A DNA stretch of 64,000 nucleotides, from assembly GCF_000204055.1 (NCBI RefSeq), contig NW_006768769.1:2237577-2301576 (forward strand), read 5' to 3'. The position numbers were made by a program, and so were the translations under genes. The DNA is from Melampsora larici-populina 98AG31. Lineage: Eukaryota > Basidiomycota > Pucciniomycetes > Pucciniales > Melampsoraceae. The notes under the pieces are model-generated. The model saw only the letters and a program-made list of their open reading frames with translations. It was not told the origin of the DNA and made no database searches. Each line of letters begins with the position of its first letter. Position 1 is the first letter of the stretch. Below are positions 47,150 through 58,105 of the stretch, piece after piece.

Positions 47150-48377
47150 ATAGATCAACCGCCTGCCTCAACTTCAAGTTCTGAGCCAGCCGGTTCCGGA
47201 TGAAGAGCCGTTGATCGAAAAGTCATAGAGAACAAAGCCAGCTAACTCTCGATCGCAACGCTTGGATTCATGAATTTCATTCCTCTCCTCTATCTCGGTC
47301 TGAGCAATGGAATGATTGGCGCGCTTGTCAGCTTGGGCTTCGTGATAATTGCCAGCAACAGCCGCACGAACCAATCTGGTGTTTGGTAGAGGACCACTGT
47401 TTGCGGGGCGGTGTGGAAAGGAACGGTTGCATTGGATATTGATCCGGGACGATTAGAAGGACCCCTTCTTGATGGAGACGCGTAAAAGTAAAGAGTCAGG
47501 ATGTGGTTTTTATTTCTGGTCAAGATGGAAATCTTCATCCGTGACTCAAGTGCACTGGCGGACGTGAAATGGATTCAGTTGTTACTTGTCAGTGCAATGC
47601 GTGATATATTCTGGCACACTGATAATGTGAGGTGTGTGATGATTTCAGAAATGAACTATTTCAATCAAATGCTGAGCTCGCCTGCCACACGAATGAAACT
47701 TTTTTTGGGTACACGAAGAGCATCTGTGTCAAGGCGAGTAACGGTTGCATTGGTTATCAATCTAGGAAGCATAAAAGCACAACCTGTTGATCAGTGCGCG
47801 TGAAAGCGATGAGCCCGGTTGGTGATCATTATTTCTAGTCAAGATGGAAATTTTCATCAGTGGCTCGAGTCAAGTGGACTGGTGGACGTGAAAGAAGATT
47901 CCATTGCTACTTGGCCAATGCAGTGATGTTTTATGGAACACTGCTAATGTGATCGGTTTGATGATTTCAGATTCAAGTGATTTCAGTCAAATGCTGAACT
48001 TTTTCAGAAAGAGACCGCCAAAATTGCTCGGCCGTGGCAAAATATGGACACATTCCCGTGCCGACGATCGCACTATCATCAGGAACAAACTTGCTTCTGT
48101 GCCTTGAGGCATTCTTTCAGCAGACCGGAACACAATTTCAAGCGGGACACAAGTATAAATATCTATCATTCTCTCCAATTTCTCTTTCTGTTCATCGTCT
48201 ATCATTCACATCATTTGATAACATTTCCCAACCACTTCTCACTCCGCACTTTGCATCTCCGCGTCCAACATTGGTTCCGCATTCAAATCTTCCACAACTC
48301 CATCTTCACATCACTCTATCCTCTAACATCCAATCTCTTCAACCCATCTCATATTTACTCACCTTCCTATAACCAAT

Positions 48378-50128
48378 ATGTCTTACCTATCACTTGGCCT
48401 TAACCTGCATGTCCGATTTGGAATGGATCCTTGGTTTGTCATGAAGAGAGCTGTAGCACATCACAACGCAACAGTCTCATGTGGATCAATGGACAACCCA
48501 CAACAGGTACGCTTTTCTTTTGTCTCTTCATGTATTTGAAGGCCAATCAGCTAATTCTTTTTATTGTTTCTTGCAACAGACTGCCTATGAATTGTTCCTC
48601 ATCAACCTTTGCAAAAGTCCAAAATTGATCACATGGAATTCGACTTCAACCCTTCAGGTTTGTCAACTTTCACATTTCGTGGTTTTCCACTTCAAGTTTC
48701 TGTTTTTCTGACATTTTTTATATTTAATAGTCTGAAGTCTCAGAAGAAATGTCAACCAAATCTTCCCCTCGTGTTTCGCCACCCACTCAAAGAAAGCGTC
48801 CCGTTCGTCGACAAAGACTTCCAAAAATTTGCATCTCGGATGAAGATTGCAATTTGGGTATGGCTTTGGTCACAAAAGTTGATCTTAATTCGACTTCACT
48901 CAACCCAACGACTTCTTTTATCCCGCTCACTGAGGAGCAATCTGAAAACTTTCATATCTTCAATGACTTACTCGCCGAGCACAATGTTTCAATAATCTCG
49001 TCCCCTTCAGTTTCTACCTCCAATCTTCCCTCAATCATCTCAAACTCATCTCGAGGAACGAAGAGACCACTCCCAAAATCACAACCTTTTGGTGCACCAG
49101 TTTCAAAGAAATCGAAAGCAACACTTCATTGGACTGAAATCTTGGATGATCTCATGACAGCGTCTGATTGGGAAGAAGCCGAGGCAGAGTTACAGCAAGA
49201 AAACAAACCAATATCTACTACGAGCTCACTCAATGAAACCCTTTCTTTCATCCCGCTCACTGAAGACGAATCTGAAAACTTCCATATCTTCAATGACTTA
49301 CTTGCTGAACACACCGCATCTGCAATCTCAACCTCTTCAGTTTCAACCTCCAAACCAACCCCGATCACTCTTAACCCACAACGTTTCACCACTCGGTCAT
49401 CAATTTCCAAGAAATCCAAACCAGCACTTCATTGGACTGAAATCTTAGACAATTTGATGACAGCTTCTGATTGGGAAGAAGCAGAAGAAGACTTGCGACA
49501 AGAAACTGCTAAACTTGAATCAGTAGAATTCATGCCTCTTACTTCAGCAGAGTCTTCTAATTTTGATATCTTCAATGAGATGGTCCTTGAACATCAAATC
49601 TCAGAGACTTTGAAGTCTTCCGCTTCCACACTGGCTACTACCACATCCTCATCATCCCTCAACACGACAACTTCTTCGAATTCAAACTCTTCAAAACCTA
49701 GCTCAAAGGTATTCAGAGATAACGAAAGACAACTTCATTGGTCTGAAATCTTAGATAGTCTTATGACAGATGAAGATCGTATAGACGCAGAAGAATCTTT
49801 CACTATTCCTCTTCCTCTCTGTGAAGAAAGCGCCCCGGAGTTTGTTAGCGTTGATGAGACTTATTCTCTCCCATCTACACCCTCTTCAAATATTCCTTCA
49901 TCTTATTCGAGCGCTCAGAATACTCATTCTTTACCGACACCGATAGAAGAACTCAAAGATCCGTTCGGTTTAATTCTTTCTCAAAACTCTTGTTGTTACG
50001 CAGATATGAGTTTTGAGCTTGTTAAATCTTCTCTTGAACAAAACGATTATTTTTCAAAAGATCTTAGTTTCAATATTGAAAAATCTTTCTTAGAACTTGA
50101 CTTCGATTTTGAAAACTCTTTTTGTTAA
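48378..50128 (+). CDS. Repeat-containing protein of unknown function, copy 2
   Basis: Three exons, 48378-48506, 48580-48657 and 48731-50128, exactly the sizes of the paralogue at 27153-28902 (43, 26 and 465 codons), giving 534 residues. The same three tandem units are present, with ENFHIFNDLLAEH heads and LHWTEILD-LMTASDWEEAE tails. Differences from copy 1 are scattered substitutions, for example PQQ for SQQ at the exon 1 end and SQNSCCYADMSF for NASQNYYTDMSF. Both frames are kept open despite this divergence, which suggests both are, or recently were, under selection. The 5' flank is shared with copy 1, including the tandem units and the leader. The upstream sequence beyond 47150 is cut off by the transposon insertion. 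Confidence 0.75.
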
Positions 50129-50770
50129 TCACTCAATACAAAGAATTGATTAACAGAAATTGTTTTTATGAATAAATCGAGCCAACAAAATGTTAAATAT
50201 AATTTTCTACACTTCGGCCTAATGTTTCCTATTTTTCCTACCCTTCTCGTTTTTCTCTTTCTCTTTCTCGTTTTCGTTTTTCTCTATTTGGTTTCTTTCT
50301 GATTTGTAATTTTTCCTTTGAATGTAATGAAGCAATTTGACATCATTCATATAATTGAGATTGAGAGCGAACTGAGAGAGAAAGAGAGAGGAACCTGTTG
50401 CGTGTGAGTAAATGTGACCAACATAAAAAGTCATGAAGACACCCGATACAAACCGGTCTCGAGGAAATGGAAGTGAAGATGTCACCAACGTGGGCTAATC
50501 GAGTGTCAAGGTATGTGACAGTTCGATGAGATCACACATAAAGAAGAGATGGTGTTGGATACGAAAAAAATGGTTCCCCGCCGACTTCGTTACTGACTGG
50601 GAAGAGAGCAACAGAAGGGTTGCGCAAGTTGCAAGCGTCGCTCTCATTGAGAGCGGCTACACATCTGATAACTGCGCCGAATACACTTTGGGCAATACAA
50701 ATGTCCCGAGTAGGACTGTACAAGTGTACAAACCGTTGCCTCCGCCAATCTTATTACACTTTGAGCTGTG

Positions 50771-50950
50771 TACAGTCAAACCTGTGCAATTGCATAATTT
50801 GGGTGGAAGACTTTTCCTATGCATTTTCACGGGTTATGCAATTCCATTGTCTAGTTTGGCGGTAAAAAGTATCAAGATCTAGGAATTTTTCTATGCATTG
50901 TCACAGGTTATGCATCTGCGCAGGTATGCATTTGCACAGGTTTGACTGTA
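50771..50950. mobile_element. 180-bp MITE with 28-bp inverted termini
   Basis: It starts TACAGTCAAACCTGTGCAA and ends with its complement; the arms match over about 28 bp, each finishing in an ATGCAT-type box. TA is at both extremes. Termini and the TGCATA theme match the larger element at 17196-17705. It has no coding content. Confidence 0.8.
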
Positions 50951-51324
50951 CACATTCGTCTCTATCCCACAGCGCCGTTCACTCACAGGAAAACATTAAC
51001 ATTTTGGGCGCAAAGGTCTTGTCCATGCAAGGATGAAAGATCCCATCTGTCCAAGAATGGATGGATTCGAGACTGGCTGGAACCAATACGAATGATCCAT
51101 CATCAGTCAGTGAGCTGACCGACCGCACGAGAACAGTAACTGACCTCACTCTCAGACCGTGCAGAACAAACGAGGATCAGCGGAATCACCCAAGTCACAT
51201 ACGCTTTGAAATGACGATGACCGCAGGCAAGAGAGCAAACGCATAAATAAGAAGAATGATTTACCAATCTTAAATTATAAAAGAGACCAGACCTGTGATT
51301 AATTAACGACGGCAGCAAATAAAA

Positions 51325-53408
51325 ATGGCACCAGATAGAGAATATTCCGCATTCCCTATTAAGACCGTGAAGCCTTACGCACTTTTACCACTACCAGAAC
51401 CCTTGATAATCAGCGGCTTACTTTGCCCAAATTGTCGCAAACCCCACTCGACGAAATACTTCAAACCCGCAAATCAATCTAACGAGCCCCTCATTGGTGT
51501 TTCCGTAGGTGTTTTATTATATAAACTCATAATGTTTGATTGATCTAATTGATGAACCATTACGTCCTTTATGGCTAACTTACAGTGCTATAAAGGACAT
51601 TATTTTCGATCGTATAGCCTCGCCCACGCTACTAACGCGGTACTTCAACATAATCTGTCGGTACGAGCTCGAACATCCTATTGATCACACATACAAGAAC
51701 TCGATTTCGGCATGCAAGTCGCCCAATTGATACACGGCGATCCAGGAGCTAACCCAAATGACGCCCAGACTATGCCCCAAACAATAAATCAACCTAAGAA
51801 GAAATCGGTGCCGTTGATCCAACAATGTGTGGGATACGAAGGCAAATTCGCCAAAGGTCATACCACGCGGAAAAATGGCGAATGTGCCATCAAGTGTTGC
51901 CGCAACGTAAGTAAAAAATCAGCTCAGAATGATGCAATGACTTAATGCTGAACAGCTGATATGATATATATATGATAGTGCTGCGAACAGCTCAAACCGA
52001 TCGACATACGGTGCTCAAAACACAATGCGATGCCCAAGACCAAACAGCAAAACCGTGTCGGCGGCAACAGCAACGTCTCCCTGAACGCGACCCAAAGGCA
52101 GCGTATACAGAGCCCCAGCATCAAAAATGACACCCAAGGTGATGCGGAACCTGTTCTAACGCAGGGACCACCTCAATCCCTTTCAGCAGACGTCTATCAA
52201 GCCAGCCATGTGTTCTCTAGCCCACTCAGCGCTGCACAGATCAACAGGTTCCGACAGACGACCTTACAAAAACAAGCGGAAGAGCGTGACGACAAGGATC
52301 ACGCCTCAGTGGCAAGTAAGACTGCAACTTTTGTCATATGGGCAGGAATGGATGTAAGTCATTCCCTTGTTTCCGCATACACGACATGTTCCAGCCATCT
52401 CATACTTCCTTCTTAGGATAACCCCTTGGGGTGTGAAACCTGGCGTGTATACGCCCCGCGATGGCCCACCTTGAAGCTTAATCAGTCGACTACTCTAATG
52501 GAACAAGTTCGACTCAAATTGGGTGACACATGGAATGGTGACCTTCAAGTTTGGATTCCTGAGGAAAAAACCTGGGTAAGTCAGAATATGTATGTTTATA
52601 ACTAGATAATTAGTTATATTCTAAACGTGGGTGTGGTGTGTATTAGGTCAAGATGCAAACATCGATCGTCGAGGAGTATAACCCATTATGCCGGCGAATT
52701 CTCATTCTATTTCCTGGCGTCAAACCAGAGACCTGCAAGGATATCGATTTCCACATGGACTTGGTAAAAGCTATGACAAACGTTCAGAAGATGGATCTCC
52801 AAAAGGTCATTAGCCCAGCTGCATACAACCAATTCAACACCACCATGCCCGCACCGACTCCCCTCCATTTGCAAATAACCATATTGGACGATGAAGATGG
52901 TACACCTACACCCAATTGACATTTAACACCTGATCTTCCTGAGCCTAACGATATCTTTCAACCTCATGAACAAACTCCAACTCCTTCGCTACCACAACCG
53001 ACTGCACACGCTATCGCTCCACCACCTCCACCACCTCCACCCTCCGATGGCGGTGGGTCGCCAGAGCCAGAGATCGAAATTCTATCGACCTCAAAAACAG
53101 TATGGCCCACAAACCCTGCGGTCTCTATGAGATCCCTTATGCAGCTGGTACAATTAACACTGGCACCTCACGACCTATCAAACCAAAAAGCGTTTGATCG
53201 GGTGTACGGTAACTCTTATACGTACACACAGTCCACCGTCTCCAAATACCTCAGATGGCTTACGCCACTCGAAGAGAATGGGAGGCTCTCCGCTTATGTC
53301 AATCAAGGTAACCCCAGTGTGATTGCAGGGAGAGAGTACTTCGGAAAGGAATGGAAACAATTGGACAAACGGCGCACCAAGACCAAGGCGGTGCGACGAG
53401 TTGCTTAG
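51325..53408 (+). pseudogene. Cys-cluster, proline-rich element protein with an in-frame TGA
   Basis: Exon-like blocks: 51325-51504 (CPNCRKPHSTKYF), 51586 onward (CYKGHYF), about 51703-51906 (CVGYEGK-, then CAIKCCRN), 51979-52353 (CCEQLKPIDIRCSKH), 52417-52575 (GCETWRVYAPRWPTL) and 52647-53408. The Cys/His pattern looks like a pair of metal-binding clusters of the kind found beside KDZ transposons. The last block is one frame of 253 codons broken only by TGA at 52917-52919. Beyond it the frame continues through a Pro-rich linker and YLRWLTPLEENGRLSAY to TAG. The join between the second and third blocks was not resolved in phase. The function is unknown. It may be a pseudogene, or a shorter protein ending at the TGA. 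Confidence 0.5.
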
Positions 53409-54114
53409 GTTTTTATCTTTCACTCTCTTTAATTATCTCATTTAATATATGCAACTTTTACGCGCTTCCGCTTCCACCATTGATTATAATTTGTAAATAA
53501 GTACTGGTTATTCTTTAACCCCTGCTTTCACCTTGTATATGTGTAATTATTGCTTTGTGATAATCCCACCCCTCGTAATGAAACAATCAATTGTATGTTG
53601 TTTGCCGATCCATGACCCGGACTAGATTGTGTCGCAGCCCTGTTCAGCGAAAGACGCGTGGTGATTGCGATGATTTTCAAAGCCTTCTTTAGTTTAGTGA
53701 AACAAGCTGATTAAAATTGTGTTCTTTATATTTGCCACTTCTGACTACCTACCAATTCGCACTTCGTCGCTAAACAATGTAATTATCCACACTTTATATC
53801 CATACTATAGCGTCATGTTATCAACTCTTACCATTTGTTTAATTACTCGATAACTTACGCGATCGAGTGATTGAATGTATTCCACCATTCATTCAATCAC
53901 TCGATCACTTACGCGATGAATATAAGGTGATCGACCGCGTGAGTAGCGTGAGGCAATTATTTCTTCATTTCAATATGAATGTCGTCATATTTATTTAAAC
54001 GACAAAATTTATTGATGCATTATATCAAGCTCTATATAACGATACCAATTTATGTTCGGTGTCCTGTTACATTCCAATTTCACCTTCTCCTATCACTTAT
54101 TTTTAATTTATTCA
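53409..54114. other. Intergenic with a strong hairpin and TATA box
   Basis: GATCGAGTGATTGAATG (53861-53877) pairs perfectly with 53890-53906 around a 12-nt loop. ACTTACGCGAT sits on both sides as a direct repeat. A TATATAA at 54033-54039 lies ~80 bp before the next ATG and is a plausible promoter. No gene was seen. Confidence 0.55.
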
Positions 54115-55762
54115 ATGGCGACTACTAAGAAAGATGCCGAAACACCTTTCAAAGACGTCAGCGAACACGATCGCAGCGCTACTGTTCCTTTGGAGAATGT
54201 ACCTCGACAACAGCGGGCCGTGCAAAGCTACCCAAGTCTCGAAATGACAATGCAGACATTAGCAGTCGATGATGATCACAGAATTTCTTCAGGTATTTAC
54301 ACTACACAAAATATAATATTTTCTGGGTGGTCTGACTGTTCCAAACATACCTTATCATACCTTATGACGCAGGTGCTGAACGACCTCTGGACGTGGTGAA
54401 TCCCGATCACTCAGAGGAAGAAATCTTAAGCGAGGATAAAACCCTTGAGGATGATCAAGAAGGTTAGGTGTTTTATATATAGTAAAGTATACTATACAAA
54501 CCACAATGCACTCACTCGCCTGCCAACTAATCGGGTTGTTTTTGATGAATTAGATAATAATATCGAAAACGATTTGTCTTTGGGTGGGTACCAGCCTCCT
54601 TTTAATCACTGTTTGTTGCCGTTATTCATATCTCAACTCTTTCTTTTGCAGATATGTCTCAATCTGCTCGATCGACTCGTGATGAAAGAGTTTTATATTA
54701 CGAAGTTATCCCTGACTTACGAGATAGGGGTAAAGGTTGCATATACCGTCTCTTTACCCAGGTCTTTGATGTGTGCCGACCGCCGTACAATCCCTATGAA
54801 TGGTTGGAGTTCCAAAACGATTTCGTCGATTTCCATATCAAGTCACAGGTCCAGTTAGGACCTAGAGACAGTGGTTTTTGGGTAGGCAAAAGGATTTATA
54901 TTGATCATCCCAAACTTGTTGGCTATTACACCCTCAAACACAACTTGTTGTGGGAAGACGAGGATAGCCGTGCTCATTGCTTTGAGCGTGCTCAAAGCCA
55001 CCGATTTGGAGAAATGATGTTGTCAGCTTTTCGAAAATCAATACTTATTCATCAACGCCGAAAAGAGCGAAAGAGAGGCAAGGAAAATGATATGCACAGG
55101 CAATTGTATTCTGATTCATTGTCTATGAAGGTACAAAATCGTGATCATATTATTTCATGTAGGTAACTTTTGACATTGTATTGTAGATCCCGTCATTGTA
55201 TGTGATGCAGACAGCATGCCGATTGTTTGATCAAGACCCCCAATGGATACTTTGTGAGGGGCAAACGGCTCCGGAAATCACGAGGACGGAAGCACAAACT
55301 ACACACCGGTACATATGGGAGTATGACTTCCATAGTCTTCCCAGCGTCAAACAAACGTGGACTGAGCATATATTTGCTTGGGTACATTATACTTACGAAG
55401 TCACTGGTCAACAAAGTCTCATTACTAGTCTGGAATGTGACGTGCATGGCCAAATAACCAACTTGGTCGTGTATACCAAAGGGTTAGATATGGCTCTTTA
55501 TTTCCTTTTAACTACTTCCGTATATATGTGATTTGTTTAGATATAAACATTAACGGATAACGGACACCTTATCTGTAGGAAACCGCCTCGCTACGACGAG
55601 AGCGCTGAGATGGTCGCCAGAATCGACCGATCTTTCATCCACTTTCGGGAACAACATGCCTGCAATATGATATGCAAACACCTTGGACTTACGAAGTTTA
55701 GAATGCAGATGGGAAAATCTGGTGATTTCACGGAAATCATGTGTCTCAATAGCTCTCAATAG
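54115..55762 (+). CDS. Alpha-kinase-like protein
   Basis: Six exons in phase: 54115-54292, 54373-54462, 54554-54583, 54652-55130, 55187-55482 and 55579-55762, giving 418 residues. The N-terminal ~110 residues are acidic and disordered. The folded part begins near DRGKGCIYRLFTQV. Its C-terminal lobe reads AWVHYTYEVTG, then SLECDVHGQITNLVVY, then FREQHACNMICKHLGL. The last of these matches the H-x-CN-x-x-C zinc-site end of alpha-type kinases (eEF2K/MHCK-like). The usual DxxG-type nucleotide-site residues are not obvious, so activity is uncertain. Alpha-kinase-like genes are, to my knowledge, expanded in some basidiomycetes. Its place among transposon genes suggests cargo or a captured gene. The frame is intact. 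Confidence 0.6.
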
Positions 55763-56449
55763 CCCTTAGATATTTGTTTACAATTGCGTGAATGTCTTTC
55801 TTATTGTAAATAAAGACTATCAAATGTCAATGTTGCCCTTGATTTCTCCGCTTCGCAATTTGTATCTTTGCCTTTTCGCGTTATTCTTACTTTGATCACC
55901 TGATACTGAATAGGTTAGGTTGAGAACCATGTTACTTACATAGATTTATTTATATGTTACTTCCATTTCGCCGCAAAGTAAGCCATCACATACTTTTATA
56001 TGTTATGTTTACCATCACATAATAATCGTTAATATATCTCGGCGCTTTTTCTTTGCGTCAGACATGAACATATTTCGTCATACCCAGAGTTAACGTCCTT
56101 TAGTATCGCATCAGTTGCTTGCATACGAGTTGCTTGCATACGCTCAGTATGCAAAGGGGTTCGTAAAGTTTGGTTTACCTAATATGTTGGGATCATCCTT
56201 TTACAATGAAGGATATATTATATCAACATATCGCATGTAAACAAACATGGCCAAATACCATACGACGCGTTGCGACTCGCAATATGGTATTTGGCTTTCC
56301 GATCGGCCAATTCCTGAGTGATCGAGGTTGGTATATTCCATATTTAATGGCACCCATTTTTCCTAGAACTGCCATCCATACATATTAATCGTTCTTGTTC
56401 CATTACATTAATATATTTACTTATAAATATATTATTTATAATTCTCGAT
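55763..56449. other. Intergenic, no gene seen
   Basis: AT-rich, with a short direct repeat GTTGCTTGCATACG near 56112-56145. A plus-strand frame at 56170-56388 is unsupported. Confidence 0.4.
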
Positions 56450-57801
56450 ATGAGTACTCGCCAAGAATCCGAATTGAATCCTATTCCTATTCCACCCAAC
56501 GCCTTGCCTGAGGTGATTATAGGATGTGACATGTGCTACTGGTGTGGTGGTTTTCGACATATGCAAACCAACTGCCCAGCGCGTCAAGCTGGGTTGGCTC
56601 GATCAGCTCGTCCTTACAAGGATTGGCGTCGAGTGATGGGTCATCGCAAGCTTTACAGTGTGAACGTTCTGTTCCCTGTTCAAAATGTCGTAGGTCCAGT
56701 AATCGTGGCCGCGGAATTACCTCCATTGGGTGGCGCTGGGTAATATTTATAATATTATTACTATTATAATATGTCTAGTTTTATAGACTAACCCACTTCT
56801 TGCTTGTTGAACAGTGCGCCTGGCCTGCCTACGGTAAACAATAATGACGTCGTAATGCTAGGCCAGGTTGAAGTAAACGGTGTATTAGCCAACGAAATAC
56901 AAGCAAACAACGAAGAGTAAGTTTCTCAATCAACGTACCACGTAACATAATTTTACCTTGATTTTGAAAACTGACTGGCCTTCCATATGATGTTCCAGTG
57001 GCCAAGCCATGCCAACGATCGATAATGACGACGTAATGCTAGGCGAGGTTGAAGAGATAGGCGTGTTAGCCAACGAAATAGAAGCGCACATCGAAGAGTA
57101 AGTTTATTATCCTACTACTCTACGGTAGATTGTATCTAACGTACAAGAGGCTTGCACAATATGATCTCAGGGTCATTGGGGTCACGTTGGGCGACGCTAA
57201 TGCCATTGAGCAACTGATGATCGGCACCGGCGTCGCATCTGACGCCGGATTGGAAGGGTATGGTAAAGTAATATCATCATAGTTCGGAATTTCTTGTCTA
57301 ACAAATGACCTTTTGTTCAGGGCTGAAGTTACAAACACAACCGAATATGAAGGTACCGCCAACTCAATTGATTACAATATAACCGCTGGGTATGTTGTTC
57401 TTAGTTATACCACCATAACAAAAAAATTATTAGATCGAACTGAGCCTGGGTCAAAAATAAATCAGGTCCCCGGATGAGGAAATTGTCGTTACTGGGTATG
57501 TTCAACATCTAAATCATATGGTATATTATCTAGCCACTGAGAAGTGATCTTTAGCCCCTCGTCATATCAACCGGTTATTCATGAGTTTACAAATACTAAC
57601 AGTGTAATTCGCCATGGCCCATTGTAAGCCCATTATACCTCAATATCATTACCATTCATATCATCCTAATAATAGATTGAACACAGGATGCGACACAGTG
57701 GAGTCAAGCGCCGCAACCCTTTTGGCAACAAAGAGGATGCGCGCCGAGTGCAATCAAGATCTTGTTCCTCATTGTTTCACAGTTTTGAATATGTCATGTA
57801 A
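56450..57801 (+). CDS. Zinc-knuckle protein built of symmetric phase-2 exons
   Basis: Eight exons join in phase: 56450-56739, 56815-56916, 56999-57097, 57171-57257, 57321-57389, 57466-57495, 57603-57623 and 57687-57801, giving 270 residues. Residues ~29-42 are a CCHC zinc knuckle (CYWCGGFRHMQTNC), as in nucleic-acid-binding Gag and RNA-handling proteins. Exons 2 and 3 are copies of each other (NDVVMLGQVEVNGVLANEI versus DDVMLGEVEEIGVLANEI). Exon 4 shows a weaker echo. Every intron is phase 2, so each internal exon can be duplicated or lost without breaking the frame. The C-terminus is basic (KRRNPFGNKEDARR). The function is unknown; it is probably an accessory gene of a mobile element. Confidence 0.6.
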
Positions 57802-58105
57802 TTATTGATAAATCTCTATCTCTATCGCCTGAACGTGGTCTCAATTGATTTCTCTGTATATGAACTGTGGTTCATTGATGAAGTCATGATATGGTCGCAG
57901 GCTTTAATTGGTTGTTTTTCTTATGTTATCTTATGAGATTGGCCAATGTTATATTAACCCTCAACTCATGACAAGGTAATGAGACTTGGAGCGAGGACAA
58001 ATAAATTGATTGCATAAAGAAATGAAAATAGGCAAACGAATAATCAGACTAAACAACTTGATGAAATCTATACACTAATACAATGAGATACAGATATATA
58101 AGACA
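57802..58105. other. Short intergenic gap between convergent genes
   Basis: AT-rich, with no gene. It presumably holds the two 3' ends. Confidence 0.4.

Larger units (their letters stand above)
40493..50529. repeat. Inverted duplication, right copy (interrupted)
   Basis: Reverse-complement copy of 26739-30604, split into 40493-40793 and 47150-50529 by a 6347-bp transposon. Without the insert it is ~3.68 kb, about 185 bp shorter than the left copy, mostly one ~163-bp tandem unit. It carries the intact gene at 48378-50128. Confidence 0.85.

Noticed and set aside
48044..48403. 119-codon frame upstream of the 534-residue gene (also 28877-29278 minus)
   Set aside because: Pyrimidine-rich leader translated by chance; conserved only because the segment is duplicated.
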